Source: CBDFNN01 sp965250215
Lineage (GTDB): Bacteria > Bacteroidota > Rhodothermia > Rhodothermales > DATKEJ01
Length of the DNA stretch: 64,000 nucleotides
Direction of reading: 5' to 3'
NCBI GenBank assembly: GCA_965250215.1
Contig: CBDFNN010000004.1
Span: 372,001-436,000 of the forward strand
Under the pieces are notes generated by a model, which searched no databases, was not told the DNA's origin, and was given only the letters and a program-made list of their open reading frames with translations. Positions 9,118 to 16,987 of the stretch are shown here, piece by piece. Position numbers and translations under genes: made by a program. How positions within the stretch are numbered: position 1 is the stretch's first letter; each line of letters starts with the position of its first letter.

Positions 9118-9435
9118 TTAGCACGGACCTACATTTTTATTAACCCCGTCCATACAGGTAATCTGAGCTGCATGGACGTTGAGGAAGCAGGCGCTCTGTT
9201 TTGCTGTGGCTGCCGTCACGCAAGCAATGTTACAATCTGGATCGTCACTTACTGCAGGAAACTGGTTGATGCAGTCTATTTGGCCTTTGCTATATCCCCA
9301 ATGACATTGCGTTGTAGCTTCTACTCGCTCCTTGGAAGGACAGCTCTGGCCAGTGTCCGGAGCCAAGACCATATTGACATGGATATTCTGCACGCATGAG
9401 CCGACAACCTCGAATATTCTTGCTCTGAAGAACAT
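9118..9435 (-). CDS. Hypothetical Cys-rich small protein
   Basis: A 105-codon frame on the minus strand with nine cysteines, eight of them in the C-terminal two thirds, spaced as in QSCPSKERV, TTQCHWGYSKGQIDC, DPDCNIAC, KQSACF, QITC and a terminal GPC. Regular Cys spacing and sensible composition set it apart from the overlapping plus-strand frames. There is no signal peptide in this frame, and the upstream frame is closed by a TAA a few codons before the ATG, so it may be the tail of a longer broken gene. No family recognised. Confidence 0.3.
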   Translation of the reverse strand: MFFRARIFEVVGSCVQNIHVNMVLAPDTGQSCPSKERVEATTQCHWGYSKGQIDCINQFPAVSDDPDCNIACVTAATAKQSACFLNVHAAQITCMDGVNKNVGPC

Positions 9436-9792
9436 CGAAAGAGGAAATATGCTTTTCCCCTTTTACATTTGCTACTGCGGGCAAGATTATTACGACTTGC
9501 AAGCTGCAATAGGACAGGATTCTGCTATCGAAAGTATTGCTGATATTTGTGCTATTTGACTGGCCGATCGAGATGCTCAACGCGTCTGAGCGGTTTCAGG
9601 TGGTGAATATGTCCAGGAGGCTTACGACTCGATCAAAGAAAGAAGTGGATAAGAATATCAACCGGTTCTTGTAGAGGGACTTCAAATCCCGTACGCTGTG
9701 CACGTCCCAAGTCCTACCCGGGGAGCGGTAGAAGTCAAAAGGAAGTTCGATTCCTGCCGAGGGTACTATGCGCTAAAGCTAGGGAAATTCAC

Positions 9793-9820
9793 TTGACGGA
9801 GGAGTGGTGTGTGGTAGAAT
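9793..9820 (+). promoter_or_regulatory. Sigma70-like promoter directly upstream of the 9830 gene
   Basis: TTGACG (9793-9798), 16-base spacer, TAGAAT (9815-9820). The ATG of the small membrane protein is only 9 bases after the -10 box, so transcription would start at or within about two bases of the ATG and the message would be leaderless or nearly so. This is inference from spacing only. Confidence 0.45.
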
Positions 9821-9829
9821 TGTGGGTGT

Positions 9830-10048
9830 ATGACAGTAGACACACTAAAAATCGTCGACATTCTCAGGAAAGCAGGAGTTGATCAACAACTAGCTGAAGC
9901 GCATGCTATTGCCTTTCAAGAGGCCACCAAAGGAGAGTTGGCAACGAAGGCAGATATAACAGAAATGAAGGTGTTTGTGCTCTACACAAACATGGCTACC
10001 ATTGGACTTCTCGGCGGCCTCATGACGATTTTATATTTCTTTGGGTAA
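9830..10048 (+). CDS. Small tail-anchored protein, DUF1640-like (coiled coil plus C-terminal TM)
   Basis: A 72-residue protein. Residues 1-45 form an amphipathic helix pattern (MTVDTLKIVDILRKAG, then QLAEAHAIAFQEATKGELATKAD), followed by a single hydrophobic C-terminal segment (NMATIGLLGGLMTILYFFG). This is the layout of the short bacterial DUF1640/CCDC90-like proteins: a DTLK start, an ELATKADI motif and a C-terminal membrane anchor. The function of these proteins in bacteria is unknown. A decayed copy with the same sequence order lies at 19819-20031. It is convergent with the outer-membrane barrel gene on the minus strand. Confidence 0.75.
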   Translation: MTVDTLKIVDILRKAGVDQQLAEAHAIAFQEATKGELATKADITEMKVFVLYTNMATIGLLGGLMTILYFFG

Positions 10049-10064
10049 CCGTCTATACCAGCGA

Positions 10065-10964
10065 CTAGTTGCTACTGAAGAAATTAACGGAAAAGCCACC
10101 ACCGAGTAATGTTCTATGGTTTCTGAATCTAATGTTGTAATAATCAGGCCCGTAGTAGAAATAGAAAAAAGGAGCGAGATCATTTGCACCGGGAATTCCA
10201 AAAAAGTACTTAAGGGAGGCAGAAAATCTGTTCTTATGAAAAGCGGGTCGTCCCATTCTTCCAAGCATCACCTCAAGCTCCAACTCGACGGCAACTGGAA
10301 ACCAGAAATAGCGAACGGTTTGCGAGTCAAATTTACTCGTCCACCGAATGCGCTTATCGGGATACAGCCCTTTAAGAAAATCAGACATTCCGACATGGTG
10401 CTGGAAAGAAAGCATGTGAAATGTGCTATTCCGGAAAACAGGAAAGCGCAGCTCAAAATAATTTGTGCTAAAGCTCCCTGTTTTCAGATTAATAAGATTT
10501 CCTCTTACACAAAAGGAGTTTTCTTCACCATCTTCGAATTCTGGTTCGCACGAAACGTTTTCATAAAGGGCAGGATCTTCCTGGCCATTTGAATAATGAG
10601 CAAAAGCGAGGCCCATAGCAAATGTCGTACTAGGGTTCCTCCAGTAGAGCGCTGCCTGAGGGTTAAAGTTGGGCGTGAGTACTGGCTTAGATTTGAACAG
10701 GGAGTCACCTTCAGAAGTGAACATTCGAAGATCAATCACAGGGGAGATAACCAAGGAAAAAGCATTAAATGCTGCCTCATAGCTGGAAGCCAAACCAGCT
10801 TCAAACACAAGCTTATCACCTTCGCGTACTCCAAGGTTTAACCCTTCTGCCGTGATAATTGTCCGCTTTGTGGTTCCTCGAATAAGATCGCTACCAGGCT
10901 GAGCTCTGGCTTCGGCACTCAGCAGCCCAATGCAAAGAAGAATTAGTGTTAGAGTTCGAATCAT
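10065..10964 (-). CDS. Outer-membrane beta-barrel protein with an OMPLA-like HxSNG motif
   Basis: A 299-residue protein with an N-terminal signal peptide (MIRTLTLILLCIGLL to EARA-Q) and alternating hydrophobic/aromatic strands to a C-terminal Phe-rich end (GGGFSVNFFSSN), as in outer-membrane barrels. The segment AFAHYSNGQ (His123, Ser125, Asn126) matches the catalytic His-x-Ser signature of outer-membrane phospholipase A (OMPLA, PldA). Other OMPLA landmarks were not confirmed, so a lipid-hydrolysing role is possible but not shown. The Met at 10964 is chosen over the upstream one at 10976 because it forms an ATGA overlap with the stop of the preceding Cys-rich ORF, implying translational coupling. 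The insert between the motif and the next strand contains two Cys. Confidence 0.72.
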   Translation of the reverse strand: MIRTLTLILLCIGLLSAEARAQPGSDLIRGTTKRTIITAEGLNLGVREGDKLVFEAGLASSYEAAFNAFSLVISPVIDLRMFTSEGDSLFKSKPVLTPNFNPQAALYWRNPSTTFAMGLAFAHYSNGQEDPALYENVSCEPEFEDGEENSFCVRGNLINLKTGSFSTNYFELRFPVFRNSTFHMLSFQHHVGMSDFLKGLYPDKRIRWTSKFDSQTVRYFWFPVAVELELEVMLGRMGRPAFHKNRFSASLKYFFGIPGANDLAPFFYFYYGPDYYNIRFRNHRTLLGGGFSVNFFSSN

Positions 10965-11242
10965 GACTTGCAACATGGATAGATGATTGGAGGGAACAAT
11001 CTAGCGTAAAGGCAACAGTTTTCGCTCAGCCTGACGAGACAGGCGCCGGGACACTCACCGTTTTCGGTAAGGAAACTAGCAGCTTCGAATCCTTGCGAAT
11101 GCATTAAGCTCTGGCCTCTTTCTTCCGAAAGTTGGACCTCTTCATTATTTGAAAATGCTTGGATTTCTTTTTCGGTGAAGAAGCCGGATAATTCTTTCTC
11201 AGTAAGAGAGACTTTCATTTCTGCGACAGAAAATATTGTCAT
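10961..11242 (-). CDS. Small protein with acidic N-terminal half and Cys-rich C-terminus, coupled to the barrel gene
   Basis: A 93-residue frame (or 85 from the Met at 11218). The first two thirds are charged and helical (SLTEKELSGFFTEKEIQAFS, then EEVQLSEERG) without a signal peptide. The last 31 residues hold six cysteines in three pairs: ECPGAC, ENCC and YPCC-KS. Its TGA overlaps the ATG of the outer-membrane barrel gene (ATGA), the strongest evidence that it is translated. A charged leader-like half followed by a compact Cys-rich end is reminiscent of ribosomally made peptide precursors, but no modification enzyme is present in the window. An avidin-like gene lies 207 bases upstream on the same strand. 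No family recognised. Confidence 0.5.
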   Translation of the reverse strand: MTIFSVAEMKVSLTEKELSGFFTEKEIQAFSNNEEVQLSEERGQSLMHSQGFEAASFLTENGECPGACLVRLSENCCLYARLFPPIIYPCCKS

Positions 11243-11391
11243 AGTCGTGTTGTTTTGGTGTAATTGAGGATTTTTTCATCGTCGCCGTGAGCTTGACAAA
11301 TGAGGTGATGCCACTTGGATGATATTTGAGCTTCCGTAATGCGCTTGGGCCATAAAGGGGTACCAGTGATTCGTTCGTGTGGGCGAGCGAA

Positions 11392-11427
11392 GGCTCCTCC
11401 TTTCCGCTTTTGCAGAAAGAAGGAGCC
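11392..11427 (-). terminator. Strong hairpin downstream of the avidin-like gene
   Basis: GGCTCCTCCTTTC (11392-11404) and GAAAGAAGGAGCC (11415-11427) form a 13-pair stem with a 10-base loop. In the minus-strand transcript the one mismatch becomes a U-G wobble, whereas in the plus-strand transcript it would be a C-A mismatch, favouring function for the minus-strand avidin-like gene. No T run follows, so it may be an attenuator or RNA-stabilising structure rather than a full terminator. Confidence 0.5.
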
Positions 11428-11449
11428 AGCTCTTGACGGAATGAAAAAA

Positions 11450-11857
11450 TCAACTCGGCGAGGACATTCCTCTCCTGAGCCTAGCAGCAGCTATCTGGGC
11501 TTCACTCGGCTTGTTCTGGGTGAAGACGTCTTGATCAATGAGCGTAGATTCCCATTCGCTGGTCTCAGGCGTCTGGGACGTGAGCAACCAGGTCGTCAAG
11601 ATCGTAGGTATGTTATCGATGATTATGACTTGCCCAGACCAACTTGTTACTGCATTAACCTTGCTCCAGGCTACTGACCAGCCAATGGTTTCAGGGACGG
11701 CGGAATTTAGTCTTCCAGAGAGCACTTCTGGCCCAGGTGAGGTGCCTACGGCGCTGTAGTATGTTCCTGAAATACTGTAGTCGGAACCCACTTCTAGTAT
11801 CATCTTTGATCCTAATTCGTTGTACCAGGTGGTTTGTGCTAATGGTTCAAAAATCAT
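11450..11857 (-). CDS. Avidin/streptavidin family biotin-binding protein, apparently without signal peptide
   Basis: A 135-residue protein that aligns along its length with streptavidin. Family landmarks are easy to see: TTWYNELGSK (N13, S17 for streptavidin N23, S27), GTYYSAVG (Y33, S35, V37, G38 for Y43, S45, V47, G48), WSVAW (W64 for W79), VTSWSGQ (T71, W73 for T90, W92), TTWLLTS (W90 for W108), W102 for W120 and DQDVFTQ (D110 for D128). The position of streptavidin S88 is Ala here. Nearly all residues that contact biotin are kept, so tight biotin binding is likely. Known bacterial avidins are exported, but this frame starts MIFEPLAQTTWY with no signal sequence. GAGG seven bases before the ATG supports this start. 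The next gene on the strand is the Cys-rich ORF. Export, if any, would need an unrecognised route. Confidence 0.9.
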   Translation of the reverse strand: MIFEPLAQTTWYNELGSKMILEVGSDYSISGTYYSAVGTSPGPEVLSGRLNSAVPETIGWSVAWSKVNAVTSWSGQVIIIDNIPTILTTWLLTSQTPETSEWESTLIDQDVFTQNKPSEAQIAAARLRRGMSSPS

Positions 11858-12194
11858 GTTTTACCTCAATGGTTATTTATGTGTGTTGGTTGGCAGTGAG
11901 AGTCGAGGCGCAGCACGGGTGCCGACGCGGCTTAAATGGTGTAGCATTTTGTACCAGGCATGGTGGAAAGAGGGTTAGGCAACTAAGGGTTATTAGTAAG
12001 GCGTCAAAACCTGCACCAATCAGAACATGGCAGGCTTATTTACGATCTTTACAGAGCCAGCGACCACGGGCTAGCATGTGGGGAAAAGCGGCGAAGAGAG
12101 AGTCCAAGAACGCCTTCCGAGAGGAAGTAGGGGTTGTCTGTTGGTGTACCGGGTCCGGGAGAAATCGAGCGTCACATCGTTGTCGTAGGCCCAC

Positions 12195-12491
12195 TTGTCC
12201 GGCGCCCTTTTATACGACTACCGTCGTTCTTCCTGGGCCGTATTCCTTTACCCGCTTCAAAATTATTCTGATTGGACCACGACAAATCCAATTTGGCGAA
12301 TCAAGAATTACCGATCACAACACCGCTTGGCGGTTGGCAAGTCGTATCGAGTGGGTGCCACTTCCAGAGATGGCTGGGCTTGCTCCTCAACCGGTCGAGG
12401 CACAAGCAGTCATTATGCAGGAATGCGTGAGCAGAGGAATAAGAAGAGGTCTATTTACACGAGAGAGCAGTGCGAGATAAGAACTAAATAA
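12195..12491 (+). pseudogene. Remnant resembling a DUF3761 (GRGTCSHHGG) domain
   Basis: The last third of this frame reads GATSRDGWACSSTGRGTSSHY followed by AGM. This resembles the DUF3761 core (G-A-x-x-x-C-x-D-G-x-x-S-x-S-x-G-R-G-T-C-S-H-H-G-G-V) with the two cysteines and the second His changed. Upstream residues show no signal peptide and there is no good start. It is read as a decayed fragment; the family match is from memory and partial. Confidence 0.35.
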
Positions 12492-12569
12492 CTGTTTGGT
12501 CTGAATGATAGGATTTTGTCGCCCACTACCGCGGGGAGGCCCATAACCAAAAAACGATAGGTGATTATC

Positions 12570-12626
12570 ATGGCTAAGTACTACGTAAACAATAACGCAA
12601 TCACCTTATCGGAGTTTTCAACGTAG
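12570..12626 (+). pseudogene. N-terminal scrap of a KYYVN-type small protein
   Basis: ATG at 12570 opens MAKYYVNNNA, the start of a widespread family of small bacterial proteins (KYYVN-x-NAQ-x-NGDHEVH), but the frame departs from the family after residue 10 and stops at 12626. Probably a truncated copy. Confidence 0.35.
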
Positions 12627-12823
12627 TAGTGAGCTGTCCGAAGTTCTTTCGTATTCTAGATTGGCTATCGAGAGAAATACCAAATTGCCAAACAGCCAAA
12701 GAAAGAAAGAGCGCATAAAAGAGATAATATGGTCACGATGGAGACCTTTCTATTATTTGGTTTACGCATTACTGACTGTCAAAAGAACATGTTAGAAAAG
12801 AATGCTGTTTTATTTGATAATAC

Positions 12824-13368
12824 TCAGTCACCCGTCAGGTTTGTTTTTTTCTTCATTCGAAGGGCTTTTGGAGGCACTTTTTTTTTTGGAGTAGGTTTCG
12901 CGAATAGTCCTTCACCATTGAAAAGGACAATAATTTTCTTCTTAAAGAATTTCTTGATCATTTCGTCGTCCATTACAGTGTCAAATTTCGTTTCTATCCA
13001 CGGCTCTCCCTGACTGGCTATTCTCTCCAGGGCCGAAGCGGTATAGATGCCATAAACGTCATGTTCTTTCCCAATTATGGTTTTGTGAGTTTCAGCCAGT
13101 GATGAGAATTCGAATTCATGTGGAGGTTTTGGAATGGGATCGAGGCCATATTCCTTAAATCGACTATAAGCAGAATTGACAACCGGACCGCATAACCGTA
13201 ATACTATCTCCTCATCAAACAATCTATCGTCTATCGCCACCAAACTGAGTCCTTGCTCGAAATAAAGGAGTTTCTGTAGTTTTAGATTTGTCATGACATC
13301 GCCTTGGTCCCACATACGAGATGGACGAAGTACAGAGCGGCATCAAAAACACGGGGATGTTTTTTCAT
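12824..13368 (-). pseudogene. Panacea (SocA/GepA-like, DUF4065) domain protein, frameshifted near its N-terminus
   Basis: The main frame (13315 to 12824, 163 codons) shows the Panacea core: MTNLKLQKLLYFEQGLSL, FDEEI, GPVV and Y-S-R-F-K-E-Y-G. The family's first helix is not in this frame but is found immediately upstream in another frame as MKKHPRVFDAALYFVHL (from the ATG at 13366-13368). Joining the two frames near 13310 restores the expected FDAALYFVHL-x-WDQGDVMTNLKLQKLL order, so a one-base change in the GTATGTGGG stretch has broken the gene, unless translation starts at the second ATG. Panacea proteins are antitoxins of diverse toxin-antitoxin systems. No toxin gene is seen next to it, and the C-terminus ends in a Lys-rich tail. 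Confidence 0.7.
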
Positions 13369-13845
13369 CACAAAATGGGTATTGCCGTTGCTTTCATTTA
13401 GTGGATAACGAACCCTTCTGAAATGGATCGGATCAAGGGTGAAGAATTGCCTAGGGGTACGAGAGTACAGTGTCAATCGCTCTGTGCCCAAAACCCGACA
13501 TGATTAACACGCCACCTCTCCGGGTGTCTTTCGGAAAGGTCTCTTACTCCTTGGTGCCAATCGATCGGAATCGATCCCTTCCCGCCAATCGAATTCAGAA
13601 TTTTTTCATTTATCTGATGCCATCAGGATGATTCTGTATCAATTATCCATTTCTTGTCAAAACCGTGCGTCACCTATAGACAGTAACAACTACTACTCCA
13701 TGATGGAGTGATTTAGTTATGGCCATTGTGTTTTTCGCTGATGCTCGTTTTTTGTAGAAGGGTCAGGCGAACAGCAAATGCCAAGGACGAAATACAAACA
13801 AAGTAGAGATTTTCTACAAAAAATAATAGAATATTCAGGAATCTT

Positions 13846-16800
13846 ATGCTATCACTATTTTTGGATGAGAGGTTGAAACAAATCAAAATTACCCTTTCTT
13901 TGATTCTTTTTTTGATTTTATCTTCTGCAACTTTACGAGCGCAGTCAATTTCGGGAACAGTATTTCGTGACTATGACGCAAACGGAGGTCAGGCATTAAC
14001 AGAACCTGGCGTGTTTGGTATTACTGCAAAAGGTTATGACGCTACCGGTCTTGTATCTACTACAACGACAAACAACGACGGGGAGTACTCACTGTCGGGC
14101 TTGGGTAGTGGAGTTTTGTACAGGATTGAATTTTCAAATATACCTTCACATCTTAAATCAGGAGCAAATGGCGTTGATAGCCAGACGACTGTTGTGTTTT
14201 CGGCAAGCCCTGCCACTGATGTCGATCTAGCCGTACATAATCCAGACGATTATTGTCAGGACTCACCTCGGATTGCTCTAAGCTGTTTTGAAAATGGAAG
14301 CGGGGTCGGTAATACCAACCCGGGCTTCGTATCATTTGACTACGGTATAATCGGTCTTTCACCGATGCCGCAAAAGGACGCCTCAGTAAGTGAAGTAGGA
14401 TCTGTCTGGGGGGCGGCTTTTCGTCAAGAGACCCAGACACTCTATGCGGCTTCCATGCTCAAACGTCATGTTGGCTTCGCCAATGGTCCTGGCTTTGTTT
14501 ATATGATAGACTACTCAAATACCGCTTCTCCAAATCTCCTGGGCAGTTTTAATTTAGAGGGCGTAAATGGTGTGTCGGTTGGAAATGCAACGCGGACCAA
14601 TGTCGTAGGGGCCGTCTCCGGGGATGATCAACTTTCGAATTCACCAACCACAGCCAACTGGGACCTTGATGCGTTCAATAAAATTGGGAAAATCAGCTTT
14701 GGAAATATCGATTTGACAGGAGACGGAAATGTTTTGTGGTTGATGAATCTGAATGGACCGTCCTTAATCAGCGTAAACCTCGATGACCCCAGCAATCCTA
14801 TACCATCGGATGGTTCTAATCCTCCTGCTGCAATTGTAAATGAGTATGCCTTCGCAGATCTTAACAATGTGCCAAGCTGTGTAAATGGTGTGTTTCGACC
14901 CTGGGCTCTCACACTTCGTGACGGGCTTGGATACGTTGGTGGAGTCTGCGATGCTTCTAGCGGAACGGCAAGCAACCTTTCAGCCCACGTGCTAACTTTT
15001 GATCCTTCTAACCCCTCTTCTGGATTCTCAATACCCATCTCGCCGATCGCACTGAATTATACGCGGGAAGACGCTCTCATAATCGATTTTTGGAGCACTA
15101 ATCTTTCCGCAAATTGGAGGCCTTGGTTAAGCAGTTGGACACAAGTTATCTCGGGAAACTCACCGGTTGATTTTTTCAAAACGGCAACGCAACCTATTCT
15201 AAGCGATATAGATTTCACGGCAGACGGATCTATGATATTAAGTTTCCTAGATCGCTTCTCACATCAAGCTGGTCCTCAAAACTACGCAGCTTTAAGTGGC
15301 AACACGTCCACAGCAAACGAACCTGTGGGAGCTGGTGACATAATACATCTTTGCAATATCGATGGTGTCTTTCATCTTGAAGGTATGCCAAACTGTCAAG
15401 ACGCAGATCCTGGTCCGGGAATTGTAGATGAGTTGGTCAACGATGGGCCCGGAAACACAGGGGAGTTCTATTTTGATGATGATTGGTGGGACTTGAACGG
15501 CAGTGCAAAGACAGCCCACTTGGAGACTTCTAACGGTGGTATGGTTCATAATCTACGTTCTGACGTTGTTGTTTCGACCGTATACGATCCACTTTTTGGC
15601 GGGACCAATGCGAACCAGCAGGGTATTCACTATTACCACTCAAGCGGAGCTTCCGTAGGCAGTTCAGCAGGTGGCTATACAGTTGTAACACAGGGCGGCG
15701 GTTCATCAACGTTTGGAAAGGCAGGTGGTCTTGGTGAGCCGGAGAGCATTTGCGAGCCAGCGCCATTGGAAATTGGAAATCGGCTTTGGTGTGACGACGA
15801 TAGCGGCGTGGCGGCGGCTGACAACAACGGCGTCCAAGACCCTGGAGAATCTGGGATTGGATTTGTCGATATAACTCTGATTTGTGACACCAATGGAGGC
15901 GGAATTGGAGCTGGCGATGACTTCGTTACCATTGAATCTTTAGGGGATGGGTCATATCTCTTTACTGATTCCATCTGGGCTGCTGGAGCCAACACCAATT
16001 CAGCAATTATTCCTAGAGAAAGCTTGTGCCAGATTCGAGTTGATCAAAGCGATCCGGATTTGGGATCGCCTACCACGCTCATCAACACAGGGGGAGCAGA
16101 CGCTGAAGCGGATCTGAGAGACTCAGATGGTGATCAAGGTGAATTGGCGTCAGGGTTTTCTAGTACCACTTTCTTTACGGGTCATGCTGGTGACAACAAT
16201 CATAGTTTTGACTTTGGATTTCAATGTCAGATACAGCTACCTGTCGAGCTCAACACGTTCAGTGTCGAAGTTGACAGACGTACAGCTACTCTTTTCTGGA
16301 GTACCTTATCGGAACAAGATAACGCAGGTTTTGAGATAGAGTACGCGCGACAATTTAGGGACTGGACGCTCGCGGGCTTCGTCGAGGGATCAGGGACGAT
16401 ACAGGAAACACAAGGATACTCATTCGTCATTTCTGATCTTCTTCCAGGTCAATATCACTTCAGACTAAAACAGGTGAATTTCGACGGCAGTTCGGCCTTC
16501 AGCCCGGTTGTAGAAGCTCTAGTTGAGGTTCCCAATAATCACGTTCTTGAGCCAGCCTACCCTAATCCATTTAACCCATCAACGACGCTTAGTTTTGCTG
16601 TTTCTAAGCGCCAAACCGTAAAATTGTCGCTCTATGATCTTCAGGGACGACCTTTGCGCTTGCTGTTCACCGGTTATGCCGACCCGGGTGTTACGCAACA
16701 AGTGAAGTTGGAGGCGGAAGGATTGTCAAGCGGCATGTACGTTGTCAAGCTTGAAGGAAATGATTTTGTGGAGTCCGAGATTGTTGCATTATTAAAGTAG
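13846..16800 (+). CDS. Large type IX-secreted surface protein with SdrD-B-like domains
   Basis: A 984-residue protein. Residues 1-33 are a long signal peptide (LSLILFLILSSATLRA-Q). Residues ~35-130 form an SdrD B-like (Cna-B-type) domain: SISGTVFRDYDANGGQ, then NNDGEYSLSGL. The middle part (about 150-600) is a large beta-rich region, possibly a propeller (FVYMIDYSNTASPNLLGSF). A second SdrD B-like domain follows at ~645-790 (IGNRLWCDDDSGV, PGESGIGFVDITL). A fibronectin-like module begins at ~799 (LPVELNTFSVEVD), and the sorting domain with AYPNPFNPST starts near 903 and ends SGMYVVKLEGNDF. Such proteins are surface adhesins or matrix components. The 354 bases upstream contain no gene; no promoter was assigned. 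Confidence 0.87.
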   Translation: MLSLFLDERLKQIKITLSLILFLILSSATLRAQSISGTVFRDYDANGGQALTEPGVFGITAKGYDATGLVSTTTTNNDGEYSLSGLGSGVLYRIEFSNIPSHLKSGANGVDSQTTVVFSASPATDVDLAVHNPDDYCQDSPRIALSCFENGSGVGNTNPGFVSFDYGIIGLSPMPQKDASVSEVGSVWGAAFRQETQTLYAASMLKRHVGFANGPGFVYMIDYSNTASPNLLGSFNLEGVNGVSVGNATRTNVVGAVSGDDQLSNSPTTANWDLDAFNKIGKISFGNIDLTGDGNVLWLMNLNGPSLISVNLDDPSNPIPSDGSNPPAAIVNEYAFADLNNVPSCVNGVFRPWALTLRDGLGYVGGVCDASSGTASNLSAHVLTFDPSNPSSGFSIPISPIALNYTREDALIIDFWSTNLSANWRPWLSSWTQVISGNSPVDFFKTATQPILSDIDFTADGSMILSFLDRFSHQAGPQNYAALSGNTSTANEPVGAGDIIHLCNIDGVFHLEGMPNCQDADPGPGIVDELVNDGPGNTGEFYFDDDWWDLNGSAKTAHLETSNGGMVHNLRSDVVVSTVYDPLFGGTNANQQGIHYYHSSGASVGSSAGGYTVVTQGGGSSTFGKAGGLGEPESICEPAPLEIGNRLWCDDDSGVAAADNNGVQDPGESGIGFVDITLICDTNGGGIGAGDDFVTIESLGDGSYLFTDSIWAAGANTNSAIIPRESLCQIRVDQSDPDLGSPTTLINTGGADAEADLRDSDGDQGELASGFSSTTFFTGHAGDNNHSFDFGFQCQIQLPVELNTFSVEVDRRTATLFWSTLSEQDNAGFEIEYARQFRDWTLAGFVEGSGTIQETQGYSFVISDLLPGQYHFRLKQVNFDGSSAFSPVVEALVEVPNNHVLEPAYPNPFNPSTTLSFAVSKRQTVKLSLYDLQGRPLRLLFTGYADPGVTQQVKLEAEGLSSGMYVVKLEGNDFVESEIVALLK

Positions 16801-16987
16801 CCTCAATGCTTGATACGGTTCTGACTTGTTGCACATGGTGTAGATAGACGGAATGACATATCGGTCAAATTTGCGGAGCGGGAAGACTTTGGAAGAAGAA
16901 GTCAGATGGGAAAAGTCCTCAGGATTGTGCATCCAGACTTATTTCTCTCAGATATATGTTTGTTTTACAGATATGGTTACTCAGATA
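16801..16987. other. Short intergenic stretch
   Basis: Nothing recognised between the stop of the SdrD-B-like gene and the GEVED fragment. No hairpin terminator was evident. Confidence 0.3.

Larger units (their letters stand above)
11858..12823. other. Accessory intergenic region with two small gene remnants
   Basis: About 970 bases. It contains a DUF3761-like remnant (12195-12491) and an 18-codon KYYVN-type N-terminal fragment (12570-12626). A 247-codon plus-strand frame at 11737-12480 overlaps the avidin-like gene antisense and has a Cys/Arg-rich composition without family features, and is not counted as a gene. Confidence 0.45.

Noticed and set aside
9700..9780. Possible tRNA around a GGAAGTTCGATTCC-like T-arm
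   Set aside because: No matching acceptor stem, anticodon arm or D-arm could be folded around it.
11737..12480. 247-codon plus-strand ORF
   Set aside because: Starts antisense inside the avidin-like gene, very rich in Cys/Arg/Trp without pattern, and conflicts with the better supported small remnant in another frame.
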